DNA of 32,606 nucleotides from CAVQFC01 sp036497895 (GTDB lineage: Bacteria; Acidobacteriota; Vicinamibacteria; Vicinamibacterales; CAVVIG01): the NCBI GenBank assembly GCA_036497895.1, contig DASXIR010000070.1, positions 1 through 32,606 of the forward strand. Direction: 5' to 3'. A program made the position numbers and the translations under genes. Positions 1-8,778 of this stretch are shown here, piece after piece. Under the pieces are notes generated by a model. That model made no database searches. It saw only the letters and a program-made list of their open reading frames with translations, and was not told the DNA's origin. Position 1 is the first letter of the stretch. Each line of letters begins with the position of its first letter.

Positions 1-1758
1 CTGCGGTCTCTCTCCTGGATCTGGGCGCTCCACTTCTTCGTCGAAGATCCGTCTGCAGTGGACGCCGGCGCGCCACCGGACTCCCGGCCGTGGACCCTGG
101 ATCTGATGCTCGCGATCGACCGCCAGCTGAATCAGATCGAACGTAATTTATCGCGCTACTTCAGCCCGAACACGCACCTGCTCGGTGAGGGTCTGGCTCT
201 TTATGTAAGCGGCGCGGTGCTGCCAGAGCTTGCCGCCAGTCGGCGCCGTCAAGAGGTCGGCCTCCACGTGCTTCTGACCGAGATCGATCGTCAGATCGCG
301 AAGGACGGCGGCCATCTCGAACGCTCGACCCATTACCACCGCTACACCCTGGACTTCTACATGCTCGCGCTGGCGGTGGCGCGAATTACGAACGATCCGG
401 CGGCCGACACCTTTGCGGAAGCCGTCTCACGACTTGGATTCGCCGCGCGCGTGCTTGCCGACGACCAGGGACGCTTGCCGCACATCGGAGACGACGATGG
501 CGGGATGCTGATGCCGATGACGGGACGAAGCGCGGACGACGTAGTGGACAGCCTTGCCATCGCAGCGTCGCTCGTCAATCGCCCTGAACTGGCGGTCGGA
601 CGCGGTCCGGAAGAGGTGCACTGGATGCTCAGCCACACCGAGGCGACGGCCGCATCAACGCCAGGGCTTCCATCGCCGGCGGCGTTCATCGGATCAGTCG
701 CTCTCGCCGACACCGGCTACTACGTGTCACGCACGGCGAGTGGAGATCATCTGGTGATCGATGGCGGCGCTCACGGCTATCAAAACGCCGGTCATGCCCA
801 TGCCGACGCGTTGTCGATCACGTTCTCGGTCGGCGGCCTGCCGCTGCTGATCGATGCCGGCACCGGCTGTTACACGACCAATCCGGCGGTCCGCGATCGG
901 TTCCGATCGACCGCGCTCCACAACACCCTGACGATTGACGATCGGCCGCAATCCATTCCGAACGGCCCGTTCCACTGGTCGCACATCGCCAACGGTTCTG
1001 TCCGGCGGTGGCGGACGCACCAGCGCTTCGACTATTTCGATGGTACGCACGATGGCTTCGGGCCGCTCGCCCATCGGCGCTGTGTCCTGTCACTGCACGA
1101 CGATCTGCTCATCGTCGCCGACCTGGTGGATGGCCCCGGTGTGCCGTCCGCAGCCACCTACTGGCAAATGGATCCACGCTGGACATTGGAGATCGGCTCC
1201 GCGAACGCGGTCTTCACGCAAGGTCAGCGGATCGTGACGCTGACCGTCAGTCAGGGCGCAATCGAATCGTTTTTCGCGGACACCGAGTCGGGGCTGGGAT
1301 GGCATTCGCCCGTCTACGGCCGCATCGAGGGCACTACCACCCTGCGCGTGTCTCGTCGTGACGCTACACCCTTCTGGATGGTGAGCGTGTTCGGGCTCGA
1401 TCCACACAACGCCGTCACCGGCGTGCAGATTCTTCCTGCCAGGCGAAGCGGCCTTTCGCTGGCACTCCGGATCGGCCGCGTCGGTTCGACCGACGAACTG
1501 TCGATCGCCGACCCGGCCTCGCCCGTCGATCGCATCGGGGACATGTGCACCGATGCCGCGATGTTGTTCCATCGCCGGAGCCGGTCACAGGGTGTCGAGT
1601 GCGTGGCGCTGGTTGACGGGTCCGCCATACATACCGCCGGACCGCAGCCGTTCGATCTGGATCTTCCCCATCGCGTCCCCACCTTCTTCGCAGCAGACGT
1701 TCATCGTCCGTTGCCATTTACCGAGGATCGTCCATGTGCGGCATTGCCGGTTTCGTAG
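1..1758 (+). CDS. Heparinase II/III-like polysaccharide lyase (5'-truncated by window)
   Basis: The reading frame is open from base 1, so the start lies upstream. The GTG at 58 is not taken as the start because the codons before it read like this family (an R-S-L-S-W-I-W-A-L-H-F stretch). An alpha-helical N-terminal part (about 1-600) has the N-x-H-L and Y-H motifs of alginate-lyase/heparinase folds. The beta-sandwich Hepar_II_III domain follows, with the GHAHADAL motif at 790-813 and then the D-x-G-T, R-S-T and H-N-T elements. Such enzymes cleave uronic-acid polysaccharides by beta-elimination, normally in the periplasm or outside the cell. Its stop overlaps the next start by 25 bp, so it belongs to the exopolysaccharide operon, where it may trim or degrade the polymer. 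The substrate cannot be read from sequence. The family call is firm; lyase activity is inferred. Confidence 0.88.
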   Translation: MRSLSWIWALHFFVEDPSAVDAGAPPDSRPWTLDLMLAIDRQLNQIERNLSRYFSPNTHLLGEGLALYVSGAVLPELAASRRRQEVGLHVLLTEIDRQIAKDGGHLERSTHYHRYTLDFYMLALAVARITNDPAADTFAEAVSRLGFAARVLADDQGRLPHIGDDDGGMLMPMTGRSADDVVDSLAIAASLVNRPELAVGRGPEEVHWMLSHTEATAASTPGLPSPAAFIGSVALADTGYYVSRTASGDHLVIDGGAHGYQNAGHAHADALSITFSVGGLPLLIDAGTGCYTTNPAVRDRFRSTALHNTLTIDDRPQSIPNGPFHWSHIANGSVRRWRTHQRFDYFDGTHDGFGPLAHRRCVLSLHDDLLIVADLVDGPGVPSAATYWQMDPRWTLEIGSANAVFTQGQRIVTLTVSQGAIESFFADTESGLGWHSPVYGRIEGTTTLRVSRRDATPFWMVSVFGLDPHNAVTGVQILPARRSGLSLALRIGRVGSTDELSIADPASPVDRIGDMCTDAAMLFHRRSRSQGVECVALVDGSAIHTAGPQPFDLDLPHRVPTFFAADVHRPLPFTEDRPCAALPVS

Positions 1759-3680
1759 ATAGTGCTGCCGGAACCGAGGCGCTTCCACTCGACACCTGCC
1801 GCGAGCAGGTCCGACGCATGTGCGACGTAATCCGCCATCGCGGACCAGACGATGAGGGGGTGTGGGCCCAGCAGGGCGTCGCGCTGGGGATGCGCCGGCT
1901 GAGCATCATCGATCTGACAACCGGACACCAGCCGATTCACAACGAGGACAAGACGGTCTGGACCGTCTTCAACGGCGAGATCTACAACTTCAAAGAATTA
2001 CGCCGGCAACTCGAGGCTGCAGGACATCGTTTCTACACCGCAACTGACACTGAGGTGATTGTCCACGCCTACGAAGAGTGGGGAACGGAGGCGATCGGCC
2101 GGCTTCGCGGGATGTTCGGGCTCGCGATCTGGGATTCCAACACCAGGTCGTTGCTGGTTGCCCGTGATCGAATCGGCATCAAGCCGATGTACTACGCGAC
2201 CGATCGGGGCCGGCTGTACTTTGGTTCCGAATTGAAGTCGCTGCTCGAGGTGCCGGGTCTGTCACGCGATCTGGACCTCGAGGCTCTGGACCACTATCTC
2301 TCGTTTCTTTATACGCCGCGCGACCAATCGATCTTCACCAGCATCAGCAAACTGCCGCCCGGGCACTTGCTGACGTGGCGCGGCGGCCGGATCGTCGTCG
2401 AACAATACTGGCAGCTGCCGGCTGCCGAGACCTACGAGGGCTCGGAGGCGGATGCGGTCCACGAACTCCGCGACGTGTTGACTGGCGCCGTCCGTAGTCA
2501 CCTCATGAGCGACGTACCGCTCGGCGCCTTTCTGTCAGGCGGCATCGACTCCAGCCTGGTCGTCGGCCTCATGGCCGAGGCATCCAGCACTCCGGTCAAC
2601 ACGTTTTCCATCGGCTTCGACGAACCGGCCTTTGACGAGCTGGGGCCGGCGCGCCGCGTTGCGAAGCACTTCGGGACGTGCCACCACGAGCTCGTGGTCA
2701 AGCCCGATGCGATCGCGATCCTCGACACGCTGATCGCGCACTTCGACGAACCATTCGCCGATTCCTCTGCGATTCCGACCTGGTACGTGTCGCAACTGGC
2801 GCGGCAACACGTCACGGTGGTGCTGTCCGGTGATGGCGGCGACGAACTCTTCGGGGGCTACGACCGGTACCTGCCGAATCCGCGCGTGGCGACCGTCGAT
2901 CGGTACAGCTCGGGTCCGCTTCGGAGAGTAGCCGCGCTCGCAGCGAAGCGATTGCCAGACGGTGTCCGCGGCAAGAATTTCCTGCGCCATATCGGCCGGG
3001 ACCAACGCGGCCGGTACCTGGACGCTATTCGATTCTTCGGCGCCGACGAGCGTCCGGGCCTGCTCAGCGCCGATGTGCAACGCCGGTTGCGCTCAGCCGA
3101 CGCCGAAGGGCGGCTGGGCCGGCATTTCGATCGCTTTGGGGAGCTGCCCTGGGCGTCCCAGATGATGCGTTTCGATGCGGAAACCTACCTGCCCGAAGAT
3201 GTTCTGACCAAGGTCGATCGGATGAGCATGGCGCATTCGATCGAGTCCCGGGTTCCGCTGCTCGACAATGAGGTCATCGCCTTCGCGTGTGCGCTGCCGG
3301 CCTCGATGAAGATTCGGCAGTCGCGCAGAAAGCACATCCTGAAAGAAGTGGCCGCGTCGCTGCTTCCGGCGGATATCCTGGACCGTCCGAAGCAGGGCTT
3401 CGGCGTGCCGCTCGACAGCTGGTTCCGCGGCAACCTCCGCGGTCTGTTCTCCGACACGCTCCTGTCCAGGCGGACTCTGCAGCGCGGCTACTTCGAGCCG
3501 TCCTTCGTCAGGCGGTTAGTGGCCGAGCACCTCGCCGGCACACGCGATCACTCGCTGCGGCTGTGGCAGCTCGTGGTCTTCGAACGATGGCATCAGCAGT
3601 ACGTCGATCGCACGATCGGAAACCCTTTACCCATTAATCGACAAAGTTTTCCGGCCGAGACGGCAGTTGCCGCCGGATGA
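1734..3680 (+). CDS. asnB: Asparagine synthase-type glutamine amidotransferase 1
   Basis: A 648-residue class II amidotransferase. The start is fixed by Met-Cys2-Gly-Ile-Ala, since Cys2 becomes the N-terminal nucleophile of the glutaminase domain (about 2-215, with R-H-R-G-P-D and F-N-G-E-I-Y-N). The synthetase domain follows, with the ATP-binding PP-loop SGGIDSS at 268-274, a DEPFADSSA segment and LSGDGGDELFGGY. It should release ammonia from glutamine and transfer it to an adenylated carboxylate. Its style resembles exosortase A-associated amidotransferases and other exopolysaccharide-locus homologues, so the acceptor may be a sugar uronate rather than aspartate (inference). It overlaps the lyase gene by 25 bp. 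It is the first of three paralogues in this operon. Confidence 0.9.
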   Translation: MCGIAGFVDSAAGTEALPLDTCREQVRRMCDVIRHRGPDDEGVWAQQGVALGMRRLSIIDLTTGHQPIHNEDKTVWTVFNGEIYNFKELRRQLEAAGHRFYTATDTEVIVHAYEEWGTEAIGRLRGMFGLAIWDSNTRSLLVARDRIGIKPMYYATDRGRLYFGSELKSLLEVPGLSRDLDLEALDHYLSFLYTPRDQSIFTSISKLPPGHLLTWRGGRIVVEQYWQLPAAETYEGSEADAVHELRDVLTGAVRSHLMSDVPLGAFLSGGIDSSLVVGLMAEASSTPVNTFSIGFDEPAFDELGPARRVAKHFGTCHHELVVKPDAIAILDTLIAHFDEPFADSSAIPTWYVSQLARQHVTVVLSGDGGDELFGGYDRYLPNPRVATVDRYSSGPLRRVAALAAKRLPDGVRGKNFLRHIGRDQRGRYLDAIRFFGADERPGLLSADVQRRLRSADAEGRLGRHFDRFGELPWASQMMRFDAETYLPEDVLTKVDRMSMAHSIESRVPLLDNEVIAFACALPASMKIRQSRRKHILKEVAASLLPADILDRPKQGFGVPLDSWFRGNLRGLFSDTLLSRRTLQRGYFEPSFVRRLVAEHLAGTRDHSLRLWQLVVFERWHQQYVDRTIGNPLPINRQSFPAETAVAAG

Positions 3681-3731
3681 GGATGACGAGAGCATTTCCG
3701 CGACTGGCATTTCGCTTGCTCAGATGGTTGC

Positions 3732-4865
3732 GTGCGGCGACCGATTCCCCTGGCATACGTGATGACGAGTTTCGAGCCAGGCGGAACGGAACGCCAGATG
3801 ATCGAATTGGCCAGGCGACTCGACCCGTCTCGCTGGGCCGTACACATTGCCTGCTTCAAAGCCGCCGGCGTATGGTTCGCGCGAGCTGAAGAAGCGGCAG
3901 TTTCGGTCGCCGCATTTCCTGTCACCTCATTTCGTCATCCGAGTGTTCTCGGTCATCTGGCGGCATTCGCCGACTGGTGTCGGCGTCAGCGCATCGCCGT
4001 CGTGCACACGACCGAGCTGTACTCCAACACCTTCGGGTTGCCTGGCGCGGCTCTCGCCCGCGTGCCTGTGCGGATCGCCAATCGGCGCGAGCTCAACCCG
4101 GACAAGTCCACTGCCCAGATCGCTATGCAGCGTGCGGCCTACTCATGCGCGCACCGGGTGGTGGCAAATTCACAGGCCGCCGCAGACCGCCTGGTGACCG
4201 AGCGTGTGCCGGTCAACAGGATTTGCGTGATTCCAAACGGCCTGGACGCAAACCGCCCCGCCTCTATTCGAAGCGTCGTTCGCCCACGCAAGGTGGTCGT
4301 GGTCGCGAATCTGCGGCCGGAAAAAGGTCACGACGTGCTGATCGATGCCGCCGCCGAGCTGTTACCGCTCGTGCCCGACGCAACCTTCGAGATCGTCGGC
4401 GGCGGTCCACAGCTTGGTGCGCTGGTCGCTCGAGCGGACGCGCGTGGTGTGCGTCATGCCTTCACGTTCGCCGGGCACTGCGACAACGTACCGGCCCGTC
4501 TCGAGGCGGCGGACATCTTCGTGCTCCCGTCCCGGTCTGAAGCGTTTCCAAATTCGGTGCTCGAAGCAATGGGCGCCGGCCTGCCTATCGCGGCATCCCG
4601 GGTCGGTGGCATCCCGGAACTGCTGGACGACGACCGGACCGGACTGCTCGTGCCGCCGGGCAACGCGCCTGCACTGGCGAACGCTCTCTACCGGCTGATG
4701 GTGTCACCCTTGACGGCCGCACGCCTGGGCGCAGCCGCCCGCCGCCTTGTCGAAGACCGCTATTCGTTCGGTCGGATGGTCGCGTCGTTCGATTCCCTCT
4801 ACATCACAGAACTGGTTCGGCGCGGCGCCATGCCACTTCGATACCTGGAAGCGGCGGCCTCCTGA
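3732..4865 (+). CDS. GT4-family glycosyltransferase
   Basis: About 377 residues with a GT-B fold. The N-terminal donor loop contains F-E-P-G-G-T-E-R-Q. The C-terminal Rossmann domain has P-N-G-L-D, G-G-G-P and the E-x7-E retaining-transferase motif (E270 and E278 in S-E-A-F-P-N-S-V-L-E). It probably transfers a sugar from a nucleotide donor to the growing lipid-linked repeat unit at the cytoplasmic face of the membrane. The GTG at 3732 is the first reasonable start in this frame; an upstream in-frame TGA at 3684-3686 limits extension. An ATGA overlap with the preceding gene at 3677-3680 opens a different frame, so the true N-terminus is uncertain. The stop overlaps the next ATG by 1 nt (TGATG). 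Confidence 0.87.
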   Translation: MRRPIPLAYVMTSFEPGGTERQMIELARRLDPSRWAVHIACFKAAGVWFARAEEAAVSVAAFPVTSFRHPSVLGHLAAFADWCRRQRIAVVHTTELYSNTFGLPGAALARVPVRIANRRELNPDKSTAQIAMQRAAYSCAHRVVANSQAAADRLVTERVPVNRICVIPNGLDANRPASIRSVVRPRKVVVVANLRPEKGHDVLIDAAAELLPLVPDATFEIVGGGPQLGALVARADARGVRHAFTFAGHCDNVPARLEAADIFVLPSRSEAFPNSVLEAMGAGLPIAASRVGGIPELLDDDRTGLLVPPGNAPALANALYRLMVSPLTAARLGAAARRLVEDRYSFGRMVASFDSLYITELVRRGAMPLRYLEAAAS

Positions 4866-6787
4866 TGTGCGGAATTGCAGGACAGTTCAACTTTGATCCG
4901 GCGCAGCCCGTCGACCGCGAACGCGTCGAGGCGATGACCTCGATTGTCATGCATCGCGGTCCGGATGCCGGCGGCATTTTCGTCGGCGCTGGAATCGGAC
5001 TTGGCCATCGCCGTCTGAGCATCATCGATCTCTCGAGCGGCGACCAGCCGATGACCAACGAGGATCGGACCATCTGGGTGGTCTTCAACGGCGAGATCTA
5101 CAACTTTGCTGATATCCGCGCCGAGCTGGAGTGCTTCGGCCATCGTTTCCGAACCCATACCGACACCGAAGTCATCGTTCACGGCTACGAGCAGTGGGGC
5201 GATCGCGTCGTCGATCGGTTCCGCGGGATGTTCGCGTTTGGGCTGTGGGACAGCCGCAAACATCGTCTCCTTCTCGTCCGCGACCGACTGGGCGTCAAGC
5301 CGCTGCACTACTGCGTCACCGACTCGGGCGTCGTCTTCGGATCCGAGCTGAAGTCGCTCCTGCAAAATCCGGACGTGCCACGCGACTGGAGCGCCGAAGC
5401 GCTCGACGCCTACCTCACGCTGCAGTACGTGCCAGGTCCACAGACGATGTTCCGGGCGATTTCGAAGCTGCCGCCAGGTCACACGCTCGTCGCCGAGGGC
5501 GGACGAGTGACGATCCGGAAGTACTGGGACTTGACCTTCCGCGGCGACGGTCAGGCCGCACGTGAGGAGGAATACCTCGAACGCCTTGACGCGCTGGTCA
5601 ACGAGTCGGTCAGGTTGCGGCTCGTGAGCGATGTGCCGCTGGGTGCGTTTCTGTCCGGAGGCATCGACTCGAGCGCGGTCGTGGCGTCGATGGCCGAAGC
5701 CTGTCCTGGAAGAGTCGTCACGACCACGGTTGGTTTCGACGAGCACGATTTCAACGAGCTGACATATGCCCGGGCGGTGGCGACGCACCTTGGCGTGGAC
5801 CAGCACGAGGCCATCGTTCGACCCGACATCGCGGATCTTCTGCCCAAACTCGCCTGGCACTTCGATGAGCCGTTTGCCGATTCATCAGCCGTGGCGACCT
5901 ATTACGTGTCGAAGGCCGCACGGGAACATGTGACGGTTGCCCTGTCGGGCGACGGTGGCGACGAGCTCTGGGCCGGATATGCGCGGCACCGCGTCGAGCA
6001 GATGGAAATCCGGGTCCGCCGCTGGCTGGGCCCCGGTGGCAGTCGTCTGGCCGGCCGCGTCGGCGAGTACTTGCCGCTTCAGATCAAAGGAGCGCGTTCG
6101 CTTCGGCATTTATCGCTGGCGCCGGCCGACGCCTGCGCGCGTAAGCATGCGTTCGGACTGTTCGAACCAGGCTCGCGCAGCGAGCTCTATTCCGACGGTT
6201 TCGCCTCCGCCGTTCGGGACGCCGATCCGTTCACCACCTTCAGGCTGGCCTACGCCGGCTGTCCGTCGCGTGATCCGCTGGACTGCGCGTTGTACCTCGA
6301 CGTGAAGACGTACCTCGTGGACGACATCATGACGAAGGTTGACCGCATGAGCATGGCCGTCTCACTCGAAGCTCGCGAACCGCTGCTCGATCACAAGTTG
6401 CTCGAGTTCGCCGCCTCGGTTCCAACCAGCCTCAAGTTGAAAGGCGGACGCAGCAAGCATTTGCTCCGGCGTCTCCTGGCGCGACGTATCCCGCAAGCCA
6501 TCGTCGATCGGCCAAAGCACGGGTTTGAGATTCCGGTCGGGGAATGGTTGCGCGGTCCGCTGGCGCCGATGGTCGACAGCCTGTTACTCGACGGACGGCT
6601 CCGCGATCGCGGCATTTTCGACCAGCGAACGGTCGCGAGACTGGTCCAGGAACACAGTCAGCGGCGATCGGATCACCGTCATCGTCTCTGGAGCCTGGTG
6701 ATGCTCGAGCTCTGGTTCCGCCAGTATGTGGACTCCAGCGGTTCACAAACAGACGCCTTCCGCGTCACCAGCGGCGAGGCCGCCTGA
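4865..6787 (+). CDS. asnB: Asparagine synthase-type glutamine amidotransferase 2
   Basis: 640 residues with the same two-domain layout as its neighbour: Met-Cys2-Gly-Ile-Ala nucleophile, H-R-G-P-D, F-N-G-E-I-Y-N, PP-loop SGGIDSS at 264-270, DEPFADSSA and LSGDGGDELWAGY. The GDGGDE signature and DEPFADSS segment put it in the same subtype as amidotransferase 1, closer to exopolysaccharide-locus enzymes than to E. coli AsnB (by recall). The start overlaps the glycosyltransferase stop by 1 nt, which suggests translational coupling. The next gene begins 2 nt after its stop. The predicted role is ATP- and glutamine-dependent amidation of a carboxylate; a uronic acid acceptor is inferred from the operon, not shown. 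Confidence 0.9.
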   Translation: MCGIAGQFNFDPAQPVDRERVEAMTSIVMHRGPDAGGIFVGAGIGLGHRRLSIIDLSSGDQPMTNEDRTIWVVFNGEIYNFADIRAELECFGHRFRTHTDTEVIVHGYEQWGDRVVDRFRGMFAFGLWDSRKHRLLLVRDRLGVKPLHYCVTDSGVVFGSELKSLLQNPDVPRDWSAEALDAYLTLQYVPGPQTMFRAISKLPPGHTLVAEGGRVTIRKYWDLTFRGDGQAAREEEYLERLDALVNESVRLRLVSDVPLGAFLSGGIDSSAVVASMAEACPGRVVTTTVGFDEHDFNELTYARAVATHLGVDQHEAIVRPDIADLLPKLAWHFDEPFADSSAVATYYVSKAAREHVTVALSGDGGDELWAGYARHRVEQMEIRVRRWLGPGGSRLAGRVGEYLPLQIKGARSLRHLSLAPADACARKHAFGLFEPGSRSELYSDGFASAVRDADPFTTFRLAYAGCPSRDPLDCALYLDVKTYLVDDIMTKVDRMSMAVSLEAREPLLDHKLLEFAASVPTSLKLKGGRSKHLLRRLLARRIPQAIVDRPKHGFEIPVGEWLRGPLAPMVDSLLLDGRLRDRGIFDQRTVARLVQEHSQRRSDHRHRLWSLVMLELWFRQYVDSSGSQTDAFRVTSGEAA

Positions 6788-6789
6788 TC

Positions 6790-8778
6790 ATGTGCGGTAT
6801 TGCCGGCATGGTGTCGTCGGATCGGCTCGATCAGGACGCTTCAGTCAGGGCGATACGGATGCGCGACGTGCTGACGCATCGCGGCCCTGACGAAGCCGGC
6901 CTCCACTGCGACGATCACGCAGTCCTTGCGCACCGGCGCTTGAGCATTGTTGACCTGGCCAGTGGGCAGCAGCCGCTGTCGAACGAAGACGGCTCGGTCT
7001 GGGTCGTTTTCAACGGCGAGATCTATAACCACGCCGAGATACGGCGCGAGCTCGAGGCGCACGGCCACGTCTACCGCACCAAGTCCGACACCGAAACGAT
7101 CGTCCACGCTTACGAACAGTGGGGCGACGCCTGCATGCAGCGCTTTCGCGGCATGTTCGCGTTCGCGGTCTGGGATGGTCCGAAACGACGGCTGCTCCTC
7201 GTTCGCGATCGGCTCGGCATCAAACCGCTCTACTGGAGCAGGTCGGGCCATCACCTGCTGTTCGGATCAGAGATCAAAGCCATCCTGGCCAGCGATCTCG
7301 TCGAGCCGGTCGCCAACCGCCCGCTCTTTCCCGAGCTGCTGAGCACTCGCTACCTCGCCGGCACTGATACGTTGTTTCGCGGCGTCTACAAATTGCCGCC
7401 GGGACACCTGCTGGTGTTCGAGGCGGGGAGAGTCGTGACCCGGCAGTACTGGGAAGTGCCGATGCGTGACGAAGCCGGGGAAGGCTTCGGTAAGGTCACG
7501 GGCACGAGCCGAACGCCCAGGCCCGCTGACGTCGTTGGTCAGTTCCGCGAGCTGCTGAAGGAGTCAGTGCGGCTGCGGTTGATGGCGGACGTGCCGCTCG
7601 GCATGTTTCTCTCCGGCGGTATCGACAGTAGTGCCATCGCCGCGTTGATGGCGCCCATGCTCGATCGACCGCTTCAGACCTTCTCAGTCGCGTTCAAGGA
7701 ACGTGCGTTCAACGAAATCGCCTTCGCGCGCGAGGTCGCGGACTCGATCGGGGCGCAATCGCACGAAATCGTGATCGACGACAACGATTTCTTCGGCGCG
7801 CTGCCCAGGCTGCTGTGGCACGAGGACGAGCCGATCGCGCATCCCTCCAGCGTGCCGTTGTATTTCGTGGCACAGCTGGCGCGCCAGCAGGTCACGGTGG
7901 TCCTGACGGGCGAAGGCAGCGACGAGCTGCTCGCAGGCTATGGCAAATACCCGCGAGTCGCCTGGAACTGGCGAGCCGGATCCGTCTACGAACAGATGGT
8001 GCCGGCGCGTCTGCGAGCCGCCATCGCCGACGGATTGATCCCCAGGCTTCCCGCCCGGGTCGGCCGATATGCGCGCCGTTCCTTTCTCGCGATGGATCGC
8101 TCTGCAGAGGCGATGTGTTTCGACAACTTTGCGGCGATTCGGCTGGCCGATCAGCGATCGCTGCTGGCGCCGGACTTGCGCGCGGCAGCGACCCGTGCGG
8201 CGGCCTACCACGAGTCGCTGCTGCGGTTCGACGCCCCGGGCGCCGGCAGCACGCTCCTCGATCGACTGCTCTACACCGACATCAAGACCTACCTGGTCGA
8301 GCTATTGATGAAGCAGGACCAGATGAGCATGGCGGCGTCGATCGAAAGCCGCGTACCGTTTCTCGATCACCATCTCGTGGAGTTCGCCGCCGCTCTGCCG
8401 GACGATTGGAAGCTCGCCGGGTGGACCACCAAGCGCATCCTCCGCGAATCCATGAAGGGTGTCCTGCCGCCGAAGATCCTCGACCGGCCGAAGATGGGAT
8501 TCCCGGTGCCGTTCGGTACCTGGACACGAGGCGGATGGAACAGCGTCGCCCGCGAGGTCCTGCTCGACCGCCGCTCCCGCGAACGTGGCGTTCTCGATCC
8601 CGTCGCCGTCGCCACTCTGCTCAACGACCACGCCGCCGGCCGGACCGATGGCGCCGATCGGATCTGGAGTCTGTTGAACCTGGAACTGTGGCACCGGACG
8701 TTCATCGACAAGGAAGGAATTCAGACACTCCCCCATGCGGATTCTCTGGCTGAAGTCGGACCTGCTGCTGCCGCTTGA
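6790..8778 (+). CDS. asnB: Asparagine synthase-type glutamine amidotransferase 3
   Basis: 662 residues from the ATG at 6790. The frame is open further upstream inside asnB2, but only this start exposes Cys2 (Met-Cys-Gly-Ile-Ala), which the glutaminase requires. Seen are H-R-G-P-D, F-N-G-E-I-Y-N, PP-loop SGGIDSS at 275-281, DEPIAHPSS and LTGEGSDELLAGY. The GEGSDE form differs from the GDGGDE of the two upstream paralogues and is closer to AsnB/AsnO-like enzymes, so it probably has a distinct acceptor or origin. An insertion of about 20 residues rich in Gly, Thr and Pro (near 7470-7530) precedes the synthetase domain. It starts 2 nt after the previous stop, and its last 44 bp overlap the following glycosyltransferase. 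It could be a true asparagine synthase or a third sugar-uronate amidase. Confidence 0.9.
   Translation: MCGIAGMVSSDRLDQDASVRAIRMRDVLTHRGPDEAGLHCDDHAVLAHRRLSIVDLASGQQPLSNEDGSVWVVFNGEIYNHAEIRRELEAHGHVYRTKSDTETIVHAYEQWGDACMQRFRGMFAFAVWDGPKRRLLLVRDRLGIKPLYWSRSGHHLLFGSEIKAILASDLVEPVANRPLFPELLSTRYLAGTDTLFRGVYKLPPGHLLVFEAGRVVTRQYWEVPMRDEAGEGFGKVTGTSRTPRPADVVGQFRELLKESVRLRLMADVPLGMFLSGGIDSSAIAALMAPMLDRPLQTFSVAFKERAFNEIAFAREVADSIGAQSHEIVIDDNDFFGALPRLLWHEDEPIAHPSSVPLYFVAQLARQQVTVVLTGEGSDELLAGYGKYPRVAWNWRAGSVYEQMVPARLRAAIADGLIPRLPARVGRYARRSFLAMDRSAEAMCFDNFAAIRLADQRSLLAPDLRAAATRAAAYHESLLRFDAPGAGSTLLDRLLYTDIKTYLVELLMKQDQMSMAASIESRVPFLDHHLVEFAAALPDDWKLAGWTTKRILRESMKGVLPPKILDRPKMGFPVPFGTWTRGGWNSVAREVLLDRRSRERGVLDPVAVATLLNDHAAGRTDGADRIWSLLNLELWHRTFIDKEGIQTLPHADSLAEVGPAAAA

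Noticed and set aside
6544..6789. N-terminal extension of amidotransferase 3 upstream of 6790
   Set aside because: It would bury Cys2, the required N-terminal nucleophile, and overlaps the conserved end of amidotransferase 2 in another frame.
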